Counted from the stretch's first letter, positions 7,360 through 17,433 are shown. The stretch: DNA of 64,000 nt from Kribbella soli (GCF_004331345.1 NZ_SJJZ01000003.1:1488001-1552000), one strand, 5' to 3'. Translations and numbers: made by a program. Notes: generated from the letters alone by a model not told the origin.

Positions 7360-8262
7360 TCAGAGGGTTCTGAGCAGACCCAGCTCGGTCTGCACCCGCC
7401 GGTACCCGAGCCAGTTGTTGATGGCAAGCATCGGGCCGTTCTCGTCATCGTTGGACGTGTACGCCTCAGCGACCCCGGCGGCCGCCGCGCGCCGGAGAGC
7501 GACCGACTTCACCAGCTTCGCCAGCCCTTTCCCGCGGTACCCCGGAATCGTGCCGGTCATGCCCGACCACATCCGGTCACCGTGCGTCTCGACCACGGTG
7601 AACGACGCCATCTCGTCGCCGGCCATCGCCGCGACACTGAGCGACTTGTCCATCGCCGGCCCGTTCCAGATCTCCTCCAGCCACTGGTCGTAGTCGACCG
7701 AGTCCAGCGGCGAGTCACTCGGCTCGTCGAGCGAGGCGATGCTGTCTGCCGTGTACGCCGCCTGCGGGTCCACGGTGTCGAAGGCGACGAGCTCGATCCC
7801 CTCGGGCGTCTCCGGCTGCTCGGGCAACGACGTCAGCTCGACGCCGGAGAAGTGCATCTGACGCGTTCCGTCGTACCCGAGGTTGCGGGCGAACTCGAGG
7901 CCGTCGGGCTGCACGAACGTCCGCACCCGGACCGCGCCGACCTCGGTGAGGTGCTGGTGCAGTCGCTCGGCGAGCTCGCTGCCGATGCCCTGCTTGCGAT
8001 GCTGGGGATGCACGAAGATGCTCAAGTGGGCCTGGCCCGGATCGCTCGTCCAGACGTTCAGGCCGGCCGACGCCCAGGCCACGATCTCGCCGTCACGTTC
8101 GGCGACCAGCGGCAGGAACCGCTCCCCGGGCAACTGAACCGTGAGCATGTGCCGCGTCGCCGCGGGCGACATGACCTTGTACGGCGCTACCACCCGTCGT
8201 ACCGCTGCCACTGCCTCAGCGTCGTCTGCCACGGCCTGCCGTACCACCGCCCGGGTCCTCAT
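7360..8262 (-). CDS. Double-domain GNAT acetyltransferase (paralogue 2)
   Basis: 300 residues, with the same two-module architecture as its downstream neighbour. Loop 1 is HPQHRKQGIGSELAE and loop 2 is IPGYRGKGLAKLVKS. The C-terminal 60 residues of the two proteins align almost position for position (GLAKLVK, AYTSNDDENGPMLAINNWLGY), so the pair arose by tandem duplication. It is divergent from the next plus-strand gene across 247 bp. Acceptor unknown; resistance to a small amine is one possibility among many. Confidence 0.87.
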   Translation of the reverse strand: MRTRAVVRQAVADDAEAVAAVRRVVAPYKVMSPAATRHMLTVQLPGERFLPLVAERDGEIVAWASAGLNVWTSDPGQAHLSIFVHPQHRKQGIGSELAERLHQHLTEVGAVRVRTFVQPDGLEFARNLGYDGTRQMHFSGVELTSLPEQPETPEGIELVAFDTVDPQAAYTADSIASLDEPSDSPLDSVDYDQWLEEIWNGPAMDKSLSVAAMAGDEMASFTVVETHGDRMWSGMTGTIPGYRGKGLAKLVKSVALRRAAAAGVAEAYTSNDDENGPMLAINNWLGYRRVQTELGLLRTL

Positions 8263-8509
8263 GCCCCGGACCCTAGCCAGCCTGCCTTACCCACGCCACG
8301 CATTAACAAGGCGCAACGCGATCGCAACGGCGACGAGAGTCCTGTGATTCGGCTGTGTAGCGGACTCGTACTAAAGTGGCGCGGTGCTGTCGGACTGATC
8401 GCCCCGACCGCCGGAAGTGCCATCGTGGTTCCACGCGACGGGGTCACCGGCGGCGGGGCGTCCGCATTTAGCCTTGACCTCTCGTAGGCGTCAGGCGTAA
8501 ACAGCCACC
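8263..8509. other. Divergent intergenic region, no gene seen
   Basis: A 247-bp region between two divergent genes. I see no ORF with coding character. A weak promoter-like pair (TTGACC near 8474, then an A-rich hexamer about 17 bp later) could serve the plus-strand gene. No dyad stands out. Confidence 0.3.
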
Positions 8510-9040
8510 ATGCAGATGACCGACGGAGCGGCAGCCGCCCGCACCCTCGCCGGCCTGATGGTCGCCGACAACCCGCGCCCGGAGTTCGCCGACGCGTTCC
8601 GCCCGTTCGCACCGCTGATCGGCAGCTGGGACCTCGACGTCGCCTGGTACGACGACAGCGGCGCGATCACCCGGCAGACGAAGGGTGAGTGGCACTTCGC
8701 CTGGGCGCTCGACGGCCGCGCGGTCGCGGACGTCTGGATCACGCCGAGCCGGGCCGCGCGAGCCACCGACGGCGACGGCGAGTGGGGGCTGTCGGTTCGC
8801 ATCTACGATCCGGAACTGCAGGCGTTCCGCTCGACCTGGATGGGCCCGAAGGCGGCGTTCGTGATGCCGTTCATCGCGCGTGCGACCGCGGACACCATCA
8901 CCCTCGAGTCACAGATCGCCAACACCCGCTGGGAATTCACCGGCATCACCGCGACCGGCTTCCACTGGCGCAACGAGGACCTCGATGCCGAAGGCAACGT
9001 CATTCTGCGCCAGACGTTCGTGGCCACCCGTCAGCCGTAG
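8510..9040 (+). CDS. Conserved protein, DUF1579-like beta-barrel
   Basis: A 176-residue soluble protein with no catalytic motif that I recognise. The FAPLIGSWDLDVAWYD segment near residue 35 and the alternating strands with Trp (STWMGP, FHWRNEDLD) resemble DUF1579/lipocalin-like proteins, which bind small hydrophobic ligands; this family call is tentative. Start ATG 8510, or ATG 8516 two codons later. Its last 10 bp overlap the 3' end of the convergent WYL regulator gene. Confidence 0.6.
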   Translation: MQMTDGAAAARTLAGLMVADNPRPEFADAFRPFAPLIGSWDLDVAWYDDSGAITRQTKGEWHFAWALDGRAVADVWITPSRAARATDGDGEWGLSVRIYDPELQAFRSTWMGPKAAFVMPFIARATADTITLESQIANTRWEFTGITATGFHWRNEDLDAEGNVILRQTFVATRQP

Positions 9041-10002
9041 GTCGCCAGCGCGGCCTGGGCCAGCTCCAGCATCCGCGCCCGCAGGTCGTCGGGTCCGAGG
9101 ACCTCCAGGTCGCCTGCGAATCCGAGCAGTACGCCGCACGCGGCCTCCCGGACCCGGAAGTGCAGCCGCAGGTGCGGCCACTCGTCGTCGGACGGCACGT
9201 CGCGCGCAACCTCCCCTTTGGTGAGCATCGGCGAGGCGATCCGCCGGATCAGCTCCACCTTCTCCGGCCGTACCCGGACCAGTACGTCGACCCCGACAGG
9301 TGCCTGCCGCTCGAGTCCGGACCGCAGCCGCTCCCACTCGGCACGGACGTCCAGCCCGTCGGGCCGCTCCGCCGCCTCTTCGAGTACGTCGGCCTGCTCG
9401 ACCCGAGACACCCGGTACATCCGCGCTGCCCCACGATGCGCTGCCACCAGGTACCACCGACCCGCCTGCTCGACGAGCCCCCACGGGTCCACAGTTCGTT
9501 GCTGGACGCCCTCACTCGCCGACGCGTACCGCAGTCGCACCCGTCGCCGTTTGACGACCGCCTGCCGCAGTACGGGCAACGCACCGGTGTCCTCCGCCTC
9601 CGCGAACCACCGCCGCCGGTCCACGACGATCGCACCGGACAACGCGTCCGCGTCCCCCTGCAGCTCCACCGGCAACGTCGCGGACAGCTTCCCCATCGCC
9701 GAGTGCAGCGCATCCTGCAGCCCGAGCTCCTCCGACAACGCCGCCCGCCCAGACCACGCGAACAACGCCTGCGCCTCCCGCGGCGTCAACTCACTCACAT
9801 CGGCGCGGTACCCCGGCAGCAACACACAACCCCCGTTGCGCCCCCGCTCGGAGTACACGGGTACGCCGGCCGCGGACAACGCCTCCATGTCACGCATAAC
9901 TGTCCGCGACGACACCTCCAGCCGCTCAGCAAGGTCCCGCGCACTCAACCGCTCATGCCGCTGCAGCAACAGGATGATCTGCAACAACCGGTCCGCTCGC
10001 AT
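9031..10002 (-). CDS. WYL-domain transcriptional regulator
   Basis: A DeoR-like winged-helix plus WYL-domain regulator (323 aa). The N-terminal HTH covers about 1-60 (SARDLAERLEVSSRTVMRDM). The WYL ligand-sensing domain follows from about 135, with the WYL residues visible in QAGRWYLVAAH, and then a WCX-type C-terminal domain. Such proteins bind nucleotides or other small ligands and often control the divergent neighbour, here a mycothiol-dependent enzyme. A 13-bp dyad lies in the 54-bp gap between the two starts. Confidence 0.9.
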   Translation of the reverse strand: MRADRLLQIILLLQRHERLSARDLAERLEVSSRTVMRDMEALSAAGVPVYSERGRNGGCVLLPGYRADVSELTPREAQALFAWSGRAALSEELGLQDALHSAMGKLSATLPVELQGDADALSGAIVVDRRRWFAEAEDTGALPVLRQAVVKRRRVRLRYASASEGVQQRTVDPWGLVEQAGRWYLVAAHRGAARMYRVSRVEQADVLEEAAERPDGLDVRAEWERLRSGLERQAPVGVDVLVRVRPEKVELIRRIASPMLTKGEVARDVPSDDEWPHLRLHFRVREAACGVLLGFAGDLEVLGPDDLRARMLELAQAALATYG

Positions 10003-10018
10003 ACCGCCAATAATATGG

Positions 10019-10031
10019 GACAGAAGATGTC
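10019..10031. promoter_or_regulatory. Candidate operator between WYL regulator and MDMPI gene
   Basis: GACA-gaaga-TGTC is a short inverted repeat in the 54-bp divergent gap, 17 bp from the WYL start and 26 bp from the enzyme start. Position supports autoregulation; the arms are only 4 bp, so this is weak. Confidence 0.35.
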
Positions 10032-10056
10032 GTATATAGCCCGCGAAGCTGTCTCC

Positions 10057-10632
10057 ATGACCAACGTTGTGAACGACCCCCGACCGCTGTTCGTCCGTGC
10101 ACTCGATCAGACGCAGCAGCTCGTCACCGCCACGGGACCTGACAGCCTCGACCTACCGACCCCGTGCGACGAGTACGACGTACGCACGCTGCTCGGCCAT
10201 CTGCTGACCGTCATCGCCCGTATCGACCTGGCGCTGCGTGGCGGCGATCCGCTGACGATTCCGGTGGTGACAACTGGTGTCGACGACGTACCGGCCGCAT
10301 GGAAGGAACGCCGGGTGTCCCTGGACGACACCGTGACCGACGACGCCGTACTCGGTCAGACCTGCAAGCTGCCGTGGGGCACTCTGCCCGGCGCAGCCGC
10401 GATCGCTGCGTACACAGGTGAGCTCACCACGCACTCCTGGGACCTGGCGAAGGCCACTGGGCGTCTGGACCAGCTGGACGACGCTCTGGCGACACAGGTG
10501 CTTCCGATGGTGCGCAAGGCCGTTCCAGCCGAGCAGCGCGGCGGACACGTGCCGTTCGGCCCGGTAGTACAGGTGCCCGCCGACGCGTCGCCGTACGACC
10601 AGCTGGCGGCTTGGCAGGGTCGCCAGCCCTAG
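10057..10632 (+). CDS. TIGR03086-type mycothiol-dependent (MDMPI/DinB-fold) protein
   Basis: A 191-residue four-helix-bundle protein of the mycothiol maleylpyruvate isomerase superfamily, TIGR03086 type. These proteins use mycothiol or a bound metal and act in thiol-transfer or detoxification chemistry. Family features are the N-terminal LDLPTPCDEYDVRTLLGHLL, with the candidate metal His in the GHL block, and the later TGELTTHSWDLAKATGR with a second His. I chose ATG 10057; the much longer frame upstream runs across other genes. The last 4 bp overlap the convergent SDR gene. Probably controlled by the divergent WYL regulator. Confidence 0.85.
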   Translation: MTNVVNDPRPLFVRALDQTQQLVTATGPDSLDLPTPCDEYDVRTLLGHLLTVIARIDLALRGGDPLTIPVVTTGVDDVPAAWKERRVSLDDTVTDDAVLGQTCKLPWGTLPGAAAIAAYTGELTTHSWDLAKATGRLDQLDDALATQVLPMVRKAVPAEQRGGHVPFGPVVQVPADASPYDQLAAWQGRQP

Positions 10633-11380
10633 GCGATCCCGCCGTTCAGCATCAGGCCGCCGTCGATCGTGATGGTCTGGCCGGTGATCCACGACGCCTC
10701 GTCGGACAGCAGGAACCACACCAGCGAGGCGACGTCCTCCGGCCGGCCCAACCGACGCAGGGGGTACGTCGACGCCACCTTGTCCTCGCGCCCTTCGTAG
10801 AGGGCTCCGGCGAACTTGGTCTTCACCACCGCCGGGGCCACGGCGTTCACCCGGATCTCCGGAGCCAGCTCGACGGCCAGCTCCTGTGTGACCCGGGACA
10901 GCATCGCCTTGGTCGCGCCGTACCACCCGATGCCCGGCGAGGGCCCCAGACCAGCTACCGAGGACAGGTTGACCACGGCCCCGCCGTGGGCGCGCATCCA
11001 GGCGTCCCGGCAGGCCTTCACCCAGGCGATCGTGGCCAGCACGTTGGTGTCCACCATCTTGGCCGCGACCGTCTGGTCGACGTCCAGCAGCTTCCCGTAG
11101 ATCGGGTTGATGCCGGCGTTGTTGACCAGCAGATCCACCGATCCGTACGTCGCCACCGCTGCCGCCACGACAGCGCCCCGGTGCGTCGGGTCGGCCGCCT
11201 TGCCGGCCACGGCCAGCGCGTGCTTCCGGCCGCCCAGGGTCTCGACCGCCTGGTCGAGAGTCTCCTGGGTCCGGCCGGTGATGACGACGCGAGCGCCATC
11301 GGCCACCAGGCGCTGCGCGATCGCCAGCCCGATACCGCGGGAGGCTCCGGTGACGATTGCTGTCCGGCCGTCGAGCGCCA

Positions 11381-11381
<1 letters not shown>
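10629..11381 (-). CDS. SDR family oxidoreductase of beta-oxidation operon
   Basis: A classical short-chain dehydrogenase (250 aa) with TGASRGIG (about 11-18), NNAG, and a YxxxK active site in GIGWYGATKAMLSR. The usual Ser lies in VVNLSSVAGLG. The ATG at 11381 shares one base with the stop of the thiolase gene, so it is the third gene of an acyl-CoA dehydrogenase-thiolase-SDR operon. It likely oxidises a 3-hydroxyacyl-CoA, the step missing between the other two enzymes; no dedicated enoyl-CoA hydratase is in this operon. A FabG label would be generic. Confidence 0.87.
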
Positions 11382-12601
<1,220 letters not shown>

Positions 12602-12625
12602 TGCAGGTCCTTCCTAGAGGCCAGT

Positions 12626-13771
12626 TCACAGGCCCAAGTCGCGGCCGATGAGTTCCTTCATGATCTCGTTCGAGCCGGCCCAGATCTTCGTCACTCGGGC
12701 GTCGCGCCAGGCGCGGGCGACCCGGTACTCGTTCATGTAGCCGTACCCGCCGTGCAACTGGACACACGCGTCCAGGACTTCGTTCTGCACGTGGGCGCTC
12801 CACCACTTGGCCTTGGCGGCATCCACCGCGGACAGCCGGTCCTCGTCGTGCGCCACCACGCCGTTGTCGACGTACGCCTGCGTGACCTCGACCTTGGTGA
12901 CGAGCTCGGCGATCAGGAACTTGTTGTACTGGAACGAGCCGACGGACTGCCCGAACGCCTTGCGCTGCTTCACGTACTCGATCGTCTCGTCGAGGATCTG
13001 GGTCGCGTGGGCGATGTTCGACACGGCGGCGCCGATCCGCTCCTGGGCCAGGCGCTCCATCATGTGGATGAAGCCGCGATCGAGCTCACCGAGCACGTTG
13101 TCGTCGCCGACGAACAGGTCCTCGAAGAACAGTTCCGACGTACCGGACTCGGTCTGGCCGACCTTGTCGAGCTTCCGGCCGCGGGCGAAGCCCTGCATTC
13201 CCTCCTCGACCACGAACAGCGTGATGCCCTTCGCGCCCTTCGACGGGTCGGTCCGGGCGGCGACGATGACGAGGTCGGCCATGTCGCCGTTCGTGATGAA
13301 GGTCTTCGAGCCGTTCAGCACCCAGCCGCCGTCGGCCTTCTTCGCGGTCGTCTTCAACGCGGCGAGGTCGGAGCCGCCCGACGGCTCGGTCATCCCGATC
13401 GCGGCGACGTACTCACCGGAGCAGAACTTGGGCAGCCAGCGCTGCTTCTGCTCCTCGGTGCCGAGGTCGACGAAGTACGGCGCGGCGCAGTCGTAGTGGA
13501 TGCCGAAGCAGCTCGACAGCGATGCGGAGACCTTCGAGACCTCCTCGGCGAAGACCTGGTTGAACCGGTAGTCGCCGACGCTCGAACCGCCGTACTCCTC
13601 CGGCACGTCCAGCCCGAGGAAGCCCTGCTTACCGGCCTCCAGCCAGGCGGCGCGGTCGATCGTCTTCTCTTCGAGGAACTGCTCCATCCGCGGCACCAGC
13701 GAACGGTCGCAGTACTCCTTCGCACTGGCCCGGAATGCGTGGTGGTCCTCGTTGAAGATGACGCGATCCAT
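12626..13771 (-). CDS. Acyl-CoA dehydrogenase (LCAD-like)
   Basis: An FAD-dependent acyl-CoA dehydrogenase (381 aa), first enzyme of the operon. It oxidises acyl-CoA to trans-2-enoyl-CoA and passes electrons to ETF. FAD/substrate motifs GMTEPSGGSDL and the C-terminal LHGGYGYMNEYRVARAWRD are clear. The position where MCAD has its catalytic Glu (YEG) is Ala here (IWAGSNEIMKE). As in mammalian LCAD, the base is therefore expected earlier, in helix G; a Glu in MMERLAQERIGAA fits. It starts at ATG 13771 and is divergent from a TetR regulator with an operator in between. Confidence 0.93.
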   Translation of the reverse strand: MDRVIFNEDHHAFRASAKEYCDRSLVPRMEQFLEEKTIDRAAWLEAGKQGFLGLDVPEEYGGSSVGDYRFNQVFAEEVSKVSASLSSCFGIHYDCAAPYFVDLGTEEQKQRWLPKFCSGEYVAAIGMTEPSGGSDLAALKTTAKKADGGWVLNGSKTFITNGDMADLVIVAARTDPSKGAKGITLFVVEEGMQGFARGRKLDKVGQTESGTSELFFEDLFVGDDNVLGELDRGFIHMMERLAQERIGAAVSNIAHATQILDETIEYVKQRKAFGQSVGSFQYNKFLIAELVTKVEVTQAYVDNGVVAHDEDRLSAVDAAKAKWWSAHVQNEVLDACVQLHGGYGYMNEYRVARAWRDARVTKIWAGSNEIMKELIGRDLGL

Positions 13772-13800
13772 CTAGGCCTCCCCAAGGTCTGAGATCTCTG

Positions 13801-13818
13801 GCTAAGCGCTTGCTTAGC
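13801..13818. promoter_or_regulatory. TetR-type operator of the acyl-CoA dehydrogenase operon
   Basis: GCTAAGC-gctt-GCTTAGC is a perfect 7-bp inverted repeat with a 4-nt centre. It lies 30 bp upstream of the dehydrogenase start and 28 bp upstream of the TetR GTG. It resembles CAAGnnCTTG-type sites of TetR regulators that sense acyl-CoA, such as KstR2. It most likely controls both divergent genes. Confidence 0.75.
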
Positions 13819-13845
13819 TTCACGCGTTTGGTGCAAGGTGTCAAC

Positions 13846-14445
13846 GTGTCCGCAGTCACCGATCCCCTCGTGTGGGAGCACGTTCAGCCGGCCGCAGCCC
13901 GCCGGCTGCTCACCGGCGCCGTCGACGCGTTCGCGGAACGCGGTTACCAGGCCACGACGACCCGCGACATCGCATCCCGCGCCGGGATGAGCCCGGCTGC
14001 CCTGTACGTGCACTACCCGTCCAAGGAGCGCCTGCTCTTCGAGATCAGCCTGTACGGCCACAACGCAGCCCTGGACGTACTGCGTTCCGCCGACACCGGC
14101 CCGACCCCCGCCGACCGGCTGCGCTCGCTGGTCGCCGCCTTCACCGCCTGGCACGCGCAACACCACACGATCGCGCGCGTCGTCCAGTACGAGCTGGCAG
14201 CGTTGAGCCCCGAACACCTGGCCGAGGTCGCGACGATCCGCCGCGCCATCTCCGCCCAGATCGAGCAGGTGCTGGCAGACGGCGTACAGGACGGCACCTT
14301 CGCCGTCCCCGACCTGCCCGGCACAACCCTCGCCGTACTCTCGCTGTCCATCGACGTAGCCCGCTGGTACACACCCCACCGCGGCGACCCAGCCGCCCTG
14401 GGCAAGCTCTACGCAGACCTCGCCCACCGCATGGTGCTCAGCTAA
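13846..14445 (+). CDS. TetR family transcriptional regulator
   Basis: A 199-residue TetR repressor. The N-terminal HTH is clear (AFAERGYQATTTRDIASRAG, then SPAALYVHYPSKERLLFEI, about residues 24-68). The C-terminal ligand domain is of the kind that binds acyl-CoA in FadR/KstR2-like regulators. I chose GTG 13846, with AAGGTG 5 nt upstream. The alternative ATG 13810 would place the operator 13801-13818 inside the gene. It is divergent from the beta-oxidation operon and probably represses it until the cognate acyl-CoA appears. Confidence 0.88.
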   Translation: MSAVTDPLVWEHVQPAAARRLLTGAVDAFAERGYQATTTRDIASRAGMSPAALYVHYPSKERLLFEISLYGHNAALDVLRSADTGPTPADRLRSLVAAFTAWHAQHHTIARVVQYELAALSPEHLAEVATIRRAISAQIEQVLADGVQDGTFAVPDLPGTTLAVLSLSIDVARWYTPHRGDPAALGKLYADLAHRMVLS

Positions 14446-15064
14446 GCCGGATAGTCCGTCCACGCATGCTGATCTGGCGGTCGTCGATCAGCTGATGTAG
14501 CGCCCGACTGACGGTCACCCGCGTAAGCCCGAGCTCATCCGCCAACCCCGCCTGCCCGTCCGGGAGCCGTACGGTCCCAGAGCGATCGGACAGCGACCGC
14601 AGCCGTTGCAGAACCCGCCTTTGCGCGCTGTCCGTCGCCGCGGTCAGGTAGTCGGCACGCGCTTGATTGGCCTGGGTCGCCAGGTGCCGCGCGGCCTGCA
14701 GCGCAACCGACGCCTCGGTCTGCAGCAACTCCCCGAAGACCTCGCGTGGAAGGTTGCGCACGACCGCATCCGCCAAGACCGTCCAGGTGAACAAATGGGA
14801 GTCTCCGGCGATCGCAGTGGCCTTGTCGATCACCACCGGCGCCTCGTCGGTGCGGATGTGGGCCTGACGGCCCGACTCGGCGTGCCGATAGGCCGCGACG
14901 CGGCCGGCATGTACGACGAAGAGGCGTTCGACCGGCTCGCCCTCGACAGCCAGGACGGTCCCCCGCGGGACCTGCCGGACGCTGCTCAGCCGTTCGAGCT
15001 CACGACATACCTCGGGAGCGAGCGCCGCGAACAACGGAACGTCAGCCAACCGGTAGTCGGTCAC
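14438..15064 (-). CDS. Crp/Fnr family transcriptional regulator
   Basis: A 208-residue regulator with an N-terminal cyclic-nucleotide-binding jelly roll (about 5-120; GTVLAVEGEPVERLFVVHAG) and a C-terminal Crp-type winged helix (recognition helix in LADELGLTRVTVSRALHQL, about 170-190). There is no cysteine cluster for an FeS centre, so it is not FNR-like, and the effector is unknown. GTG 15064 is the best start; the nearby ATG 15072 runs into a stop after three codons. Its 3' end overlaps the TetR gene by 8 bp. A perfect 16-bp dyad lies between it and the divergent TSUP permease gene. Confidence 0.87.
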   Translation of the reverse strand: MTDYRLADVPLFAALAPEVCRELERLSSVRQVPRGTVLAVEGEPVERLFVVHAGRVAAYRHAESGRQAHIRTDEAPVVIDKATAIAGDSHLFTWTVLADAVVRNLPREVFGELLQTEASVALQAARHLATQANQARADYLTAATDSAQRRVLQRLRSLSDRSGTVRLPDGQAGLADELGLTRVTVSRALHQLIDDRQISMRGRTIRLS

Positions 15065-15077
15065 AGCCCCATTCTGA

Positions 15078-15093
15078 TGTATCAACCGATACA
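15078..15093. promoter_or_regulatory. Perfect dyad between Crp/Fnr regulator and TSUP gene
   Basis: TGTATC-aacc-GATACA is a perfect 6-bp inverted repeat with a 4-nt centre. It starts 14 bp upstream of the Crp/Fnr GTG. The 6-4-6 layout suits a dimeric Crp-type protein. It probably controls both divergent units. Confidence 0.6.
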
Positions 15094-15127
15094 GACGGCC
15101 TGCCGCGTCTTTCCTACCGTCCTCTGC

Positions 15128-15853
15128 GTGCAGCAATCCCTCGCAGTGATCGCCGTTGTGCTCGTGGTCAGCGCCGGCCTGCAGTCGAGCACGGGCTTCG
15201 GCTTCGCCCTGCTGAGCGCTCCCGCGTTGTCCACACTGCTCGGACCGGTGCAGGCAGTCACCACCATCACCATCGTCGGTGCCGTCGTCGACAGCCTGAC
15301 GCTGTTCGGCAATCGCGGTCGCCCGCAGCCGGCGCTGGCCGACCTGCGCGTCGTCTGCCTCTCCGCAGTCCCCGGTCTGGCCGTCGGCACAGTGCTGCTG
15401 GCACGGCTGCCCACAAAGGCGCTGCAGGTGGCCATCGCAGCCAGCGTCGTCGTAGCGATCATCCACCGCCTACGGCGGCGCCGGGTCGTTGTGAACAGCC
15501 GCTGGCTGGGCTCGGCAGCAGGATTCACCTGGGGCGCCCTGACCGCGGCGACAACGGCAGGTGGTCCACCGCTGCTTCTCTACCTGATGCACCGTCACGA
15601 CGACGCCAGGACGATCCGCGACACCATCGTTGCCGCCAACCTGATCCGGCTGCCCCTTTCGCTCGCACTGCTCGGCCTGACCGGCACCTGGCACCCACCG
15701 CCCGGCGTCCCGGTCCTGATCGGCGCAGGCGTGTGTGGTTGGGCCCTCGGCAAGCTCGTCTTCCGACTCCTCACACCGGCCCGCTACGAGACCGCACTGC
15801 TCACCCTGCTCGCACTTACTGCCGCAGCCACGGTTGCTGCAGCCTTCCAATGA
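15128..15853 (+). CDS. TSUP family (TauE/SafE) membrane permease
   Basis: A 241-residue integral membrane protein with seven or eight hydrophobic helices and the TSUP signature STGFGFALLSAPAL near the N-terminus. The repeat unit recurs in the second half (GSAAGFTWGALTAATTAGGPPLLLYL). TSUP proteins export or import sulfite, sulfonates or small organic acids; the substrate here is unknown. The start is uncertain: GTG 15128 fits the first helix but has no ribosome binding site (possibly leaderless), while ATG 15077 overlaps the dyad at 15078. The stop overlaps an in-frame ATG of the glucosidase gene, so the two form an operon. Confidence 0.75.
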   Translation: MQQSLAVIAVVLVVSAGLQSSTGFGFALLSAPALSTLLGPVQAVTTITIVGAVVDSLTLFGNRGRPQPALADLRVVCLSAVPGLAVGTVLLARLPTKALQVAIAASVVVAIIHRLRRRRVVVNSRWLGSAAGFTWGALTAATTAGGPPLLLYLMHRHDDARTIRDTIVAANLIRLPLSLALLGLTGTWHPPPGVPVLIGAGVCGWALGKLVFRLLTPARYETALLTLLALTAAATVAAAFQ

Positions 15854-15864
15854 AACAGGTGCTC

Positions 15865-17433
15865 ATGACCGACCAACCGTGGTGGCAGACCGGCGCGATC
15901 TACCAGATCTACCCGCGCTCATTTGCCGACAGCAACAATGACGGCATCGGCGACCTCGCCGGAATCACCGCCCGCCTCGGCTACCTGGCCGACCTCGGCG
16001 TCTCCGCGATCTGGCTCTCCCCGTTCTACCCGTCGCCGATGGAGGACTTCGGCTACGACGTGACCGACCACACCGGCGTCGACCCGCTGTTCGGGTCCGT
16101 CGCCGACGCCGTCGAACTCATCGAGACCGCGCACCGGCACGGGCTCCGGGTCCTCGTCGACTTCATCCCGAACCACACGTCCCACCGGCACCCCTGGTTC
16201 GAGGCATCGCGCTCCAGCCGTGATCACACCGACTGGTACTACTGGCGCTCCCCCGCGCCCGACGGCGGCCCGCCGAACAACTGGCTGTCGCTCTTCGGCG
16301 GCTCAGCCTGGACCTTCGATGCCAACCGCGGCGAGTACTACTACCACGCCTACCTCCCCGAGCAGCCGGACCTCAACTGGCGCAATCCAGCAGTCCGCAA
16401 AGCGCAGTACGACGTACTTCGCACCTGGTTGCAGCGTGGTGTCGACGGGTTCCGCATCGACGCGTTCCGGCAACTGCTGATGGACCCGGGCTGGCGCGAC
16501 AACCCGGTGAACCCGGACTGGCAGCCGGGAACCGACCCGTACCTCTCACTCCTGCCTGTCCACTCCACCGACCAGCCCGACATCGTGGACGTCATCACCG
16601 AACTACGAGCAGTCCTGGCTGAGCATGTACTCACGGCCGAGCTGTATCTACCCTTCGACAAACTGGCGCGCTACCACCGCGCAGGCATCCACCTTCCATC
16701 GAACACCCACCTGCTCTCGACCCCCTGGACTCCGGTCGCGATCGCCGGTCTGGTCGAGGAGTACGAGCGATGCCTCCCCGCAGACGCCTGGCCGAACTGG
16801 ACGACGGGCAATCACGACCGGAGCCGGATTGCCACCCGAATCGGCCCGGCCCAGGCCCGGATCGCGGCCATGCTGCTGCTCACCCTGCGTGGCACCCCGA
16901 TCCTGTACTACGGCGAAGAGCTCGGCATGTGCGACATCGCGATCCCCGAGTCACAACTCCAGGACCCGCTGGCACGTCGGCTACCGGACCACGCGATGGG
17001 CCGAGACCCGCAACGTACGCCGATGCGCTGGGCGCCCACGCCGCACGTGGGCTTCTGCCCTGAGCACGTGACGCCCTGGCTACCGACTGAGCCCCATCCG
17101 TCGGGTACTGACGTCGCATCGCAGCAGACCTCGGACAACTCGATGCTGACGCTCTATCGCTCGCTCCTGCAGCTCAGGCAGACGTCGACGGCACTCCGAT
17201 CCGGCTCCTACGGAACAGTGTCGGTCTCGGACGAAGTCCTGGTCTTCGAACGCCGCACCAGCGACAACGTCGTACTGGTCGCCCTGAACTTCTCCAGCAG
17301 CAGTCAGCCGATCACGCTGCCCACAACTGCCCGGATCCTGCTATCGACCCATCCGCCGGCAGACGCCTCGGTCAACAGCCTGCGCCCGAACGAAGGAATC
17401 GTGGTCACAGACCAAAGGCCCCGCACCTCGTGA
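15865..17433 (+). CDS. GH13 alpha-glucosidase / oligo-1,6-glucosidase
   Basis: A glycoside hydrolase family 13 enzyme of 522 residues that would release glucose from maltose, isomaltose or short malto-oligosaccharides in the cytoplasm (no signal peptide). The TIM barrel opens with WWQTGAIYQIYPRSFADSN. The catalytic triad is intact: nucleophile Asp199 in GFRIDAF, acid/base Glu259 in TAELYLP, and Asp318 in TGNHD. I chose ATG 15865 for its CAGG ribosome binding site and family-typical N-terminus; ATG 15850 overlaps the stop of the TSUP gene. The stop codon lies inside the terminator hairpin, so the last codons form part of the stem. Confidence 0.92.
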   Translation: MTDQPWWQTGAIYQIYPRSFADSNNDGIGDLAGITARLGYLADLGVSAIWLSPFYPSPMEDFGYDVTDHTGVDPLFGSVADAVELIETAHRHGLRVLVDFIPNHTSHRHPWFEASRSSRDHTDWYYWRSPAPDGGPPNNWLSLFGGSAWTFDANRGEYYYHAYLPEQPDLNWRNPAVRKAQYDVLRTWLQRGVDGFRIDAFRQLLMDPGWRDNPVNPDWQPGTDPYLSLLPVHSTDQPDIVDVITELRAVLAEHVLTAELYLPFDKLARYHRAGIHLPSNTHLLSTPWTPVAIAGLVEEYERCLPADAWPNWTTGNHDRSRIATRIGPAQARIAAMLLLTLRGTPILYYGEELGMCDIAIPESQLQDPLARRLPDHAMGRDPQRTPMRWAPTPHVGFCPEHVTPWLPTEPHPSGTDVASQQTSDNSMLTLYRSLLQLRQTSTALRSGSYGTVSVSDEVLVFERRTSDNVVLVALNFSSSSQPITLPTTARILLSTHPPADASVNSLRPNEGIVVTDQRPRTS

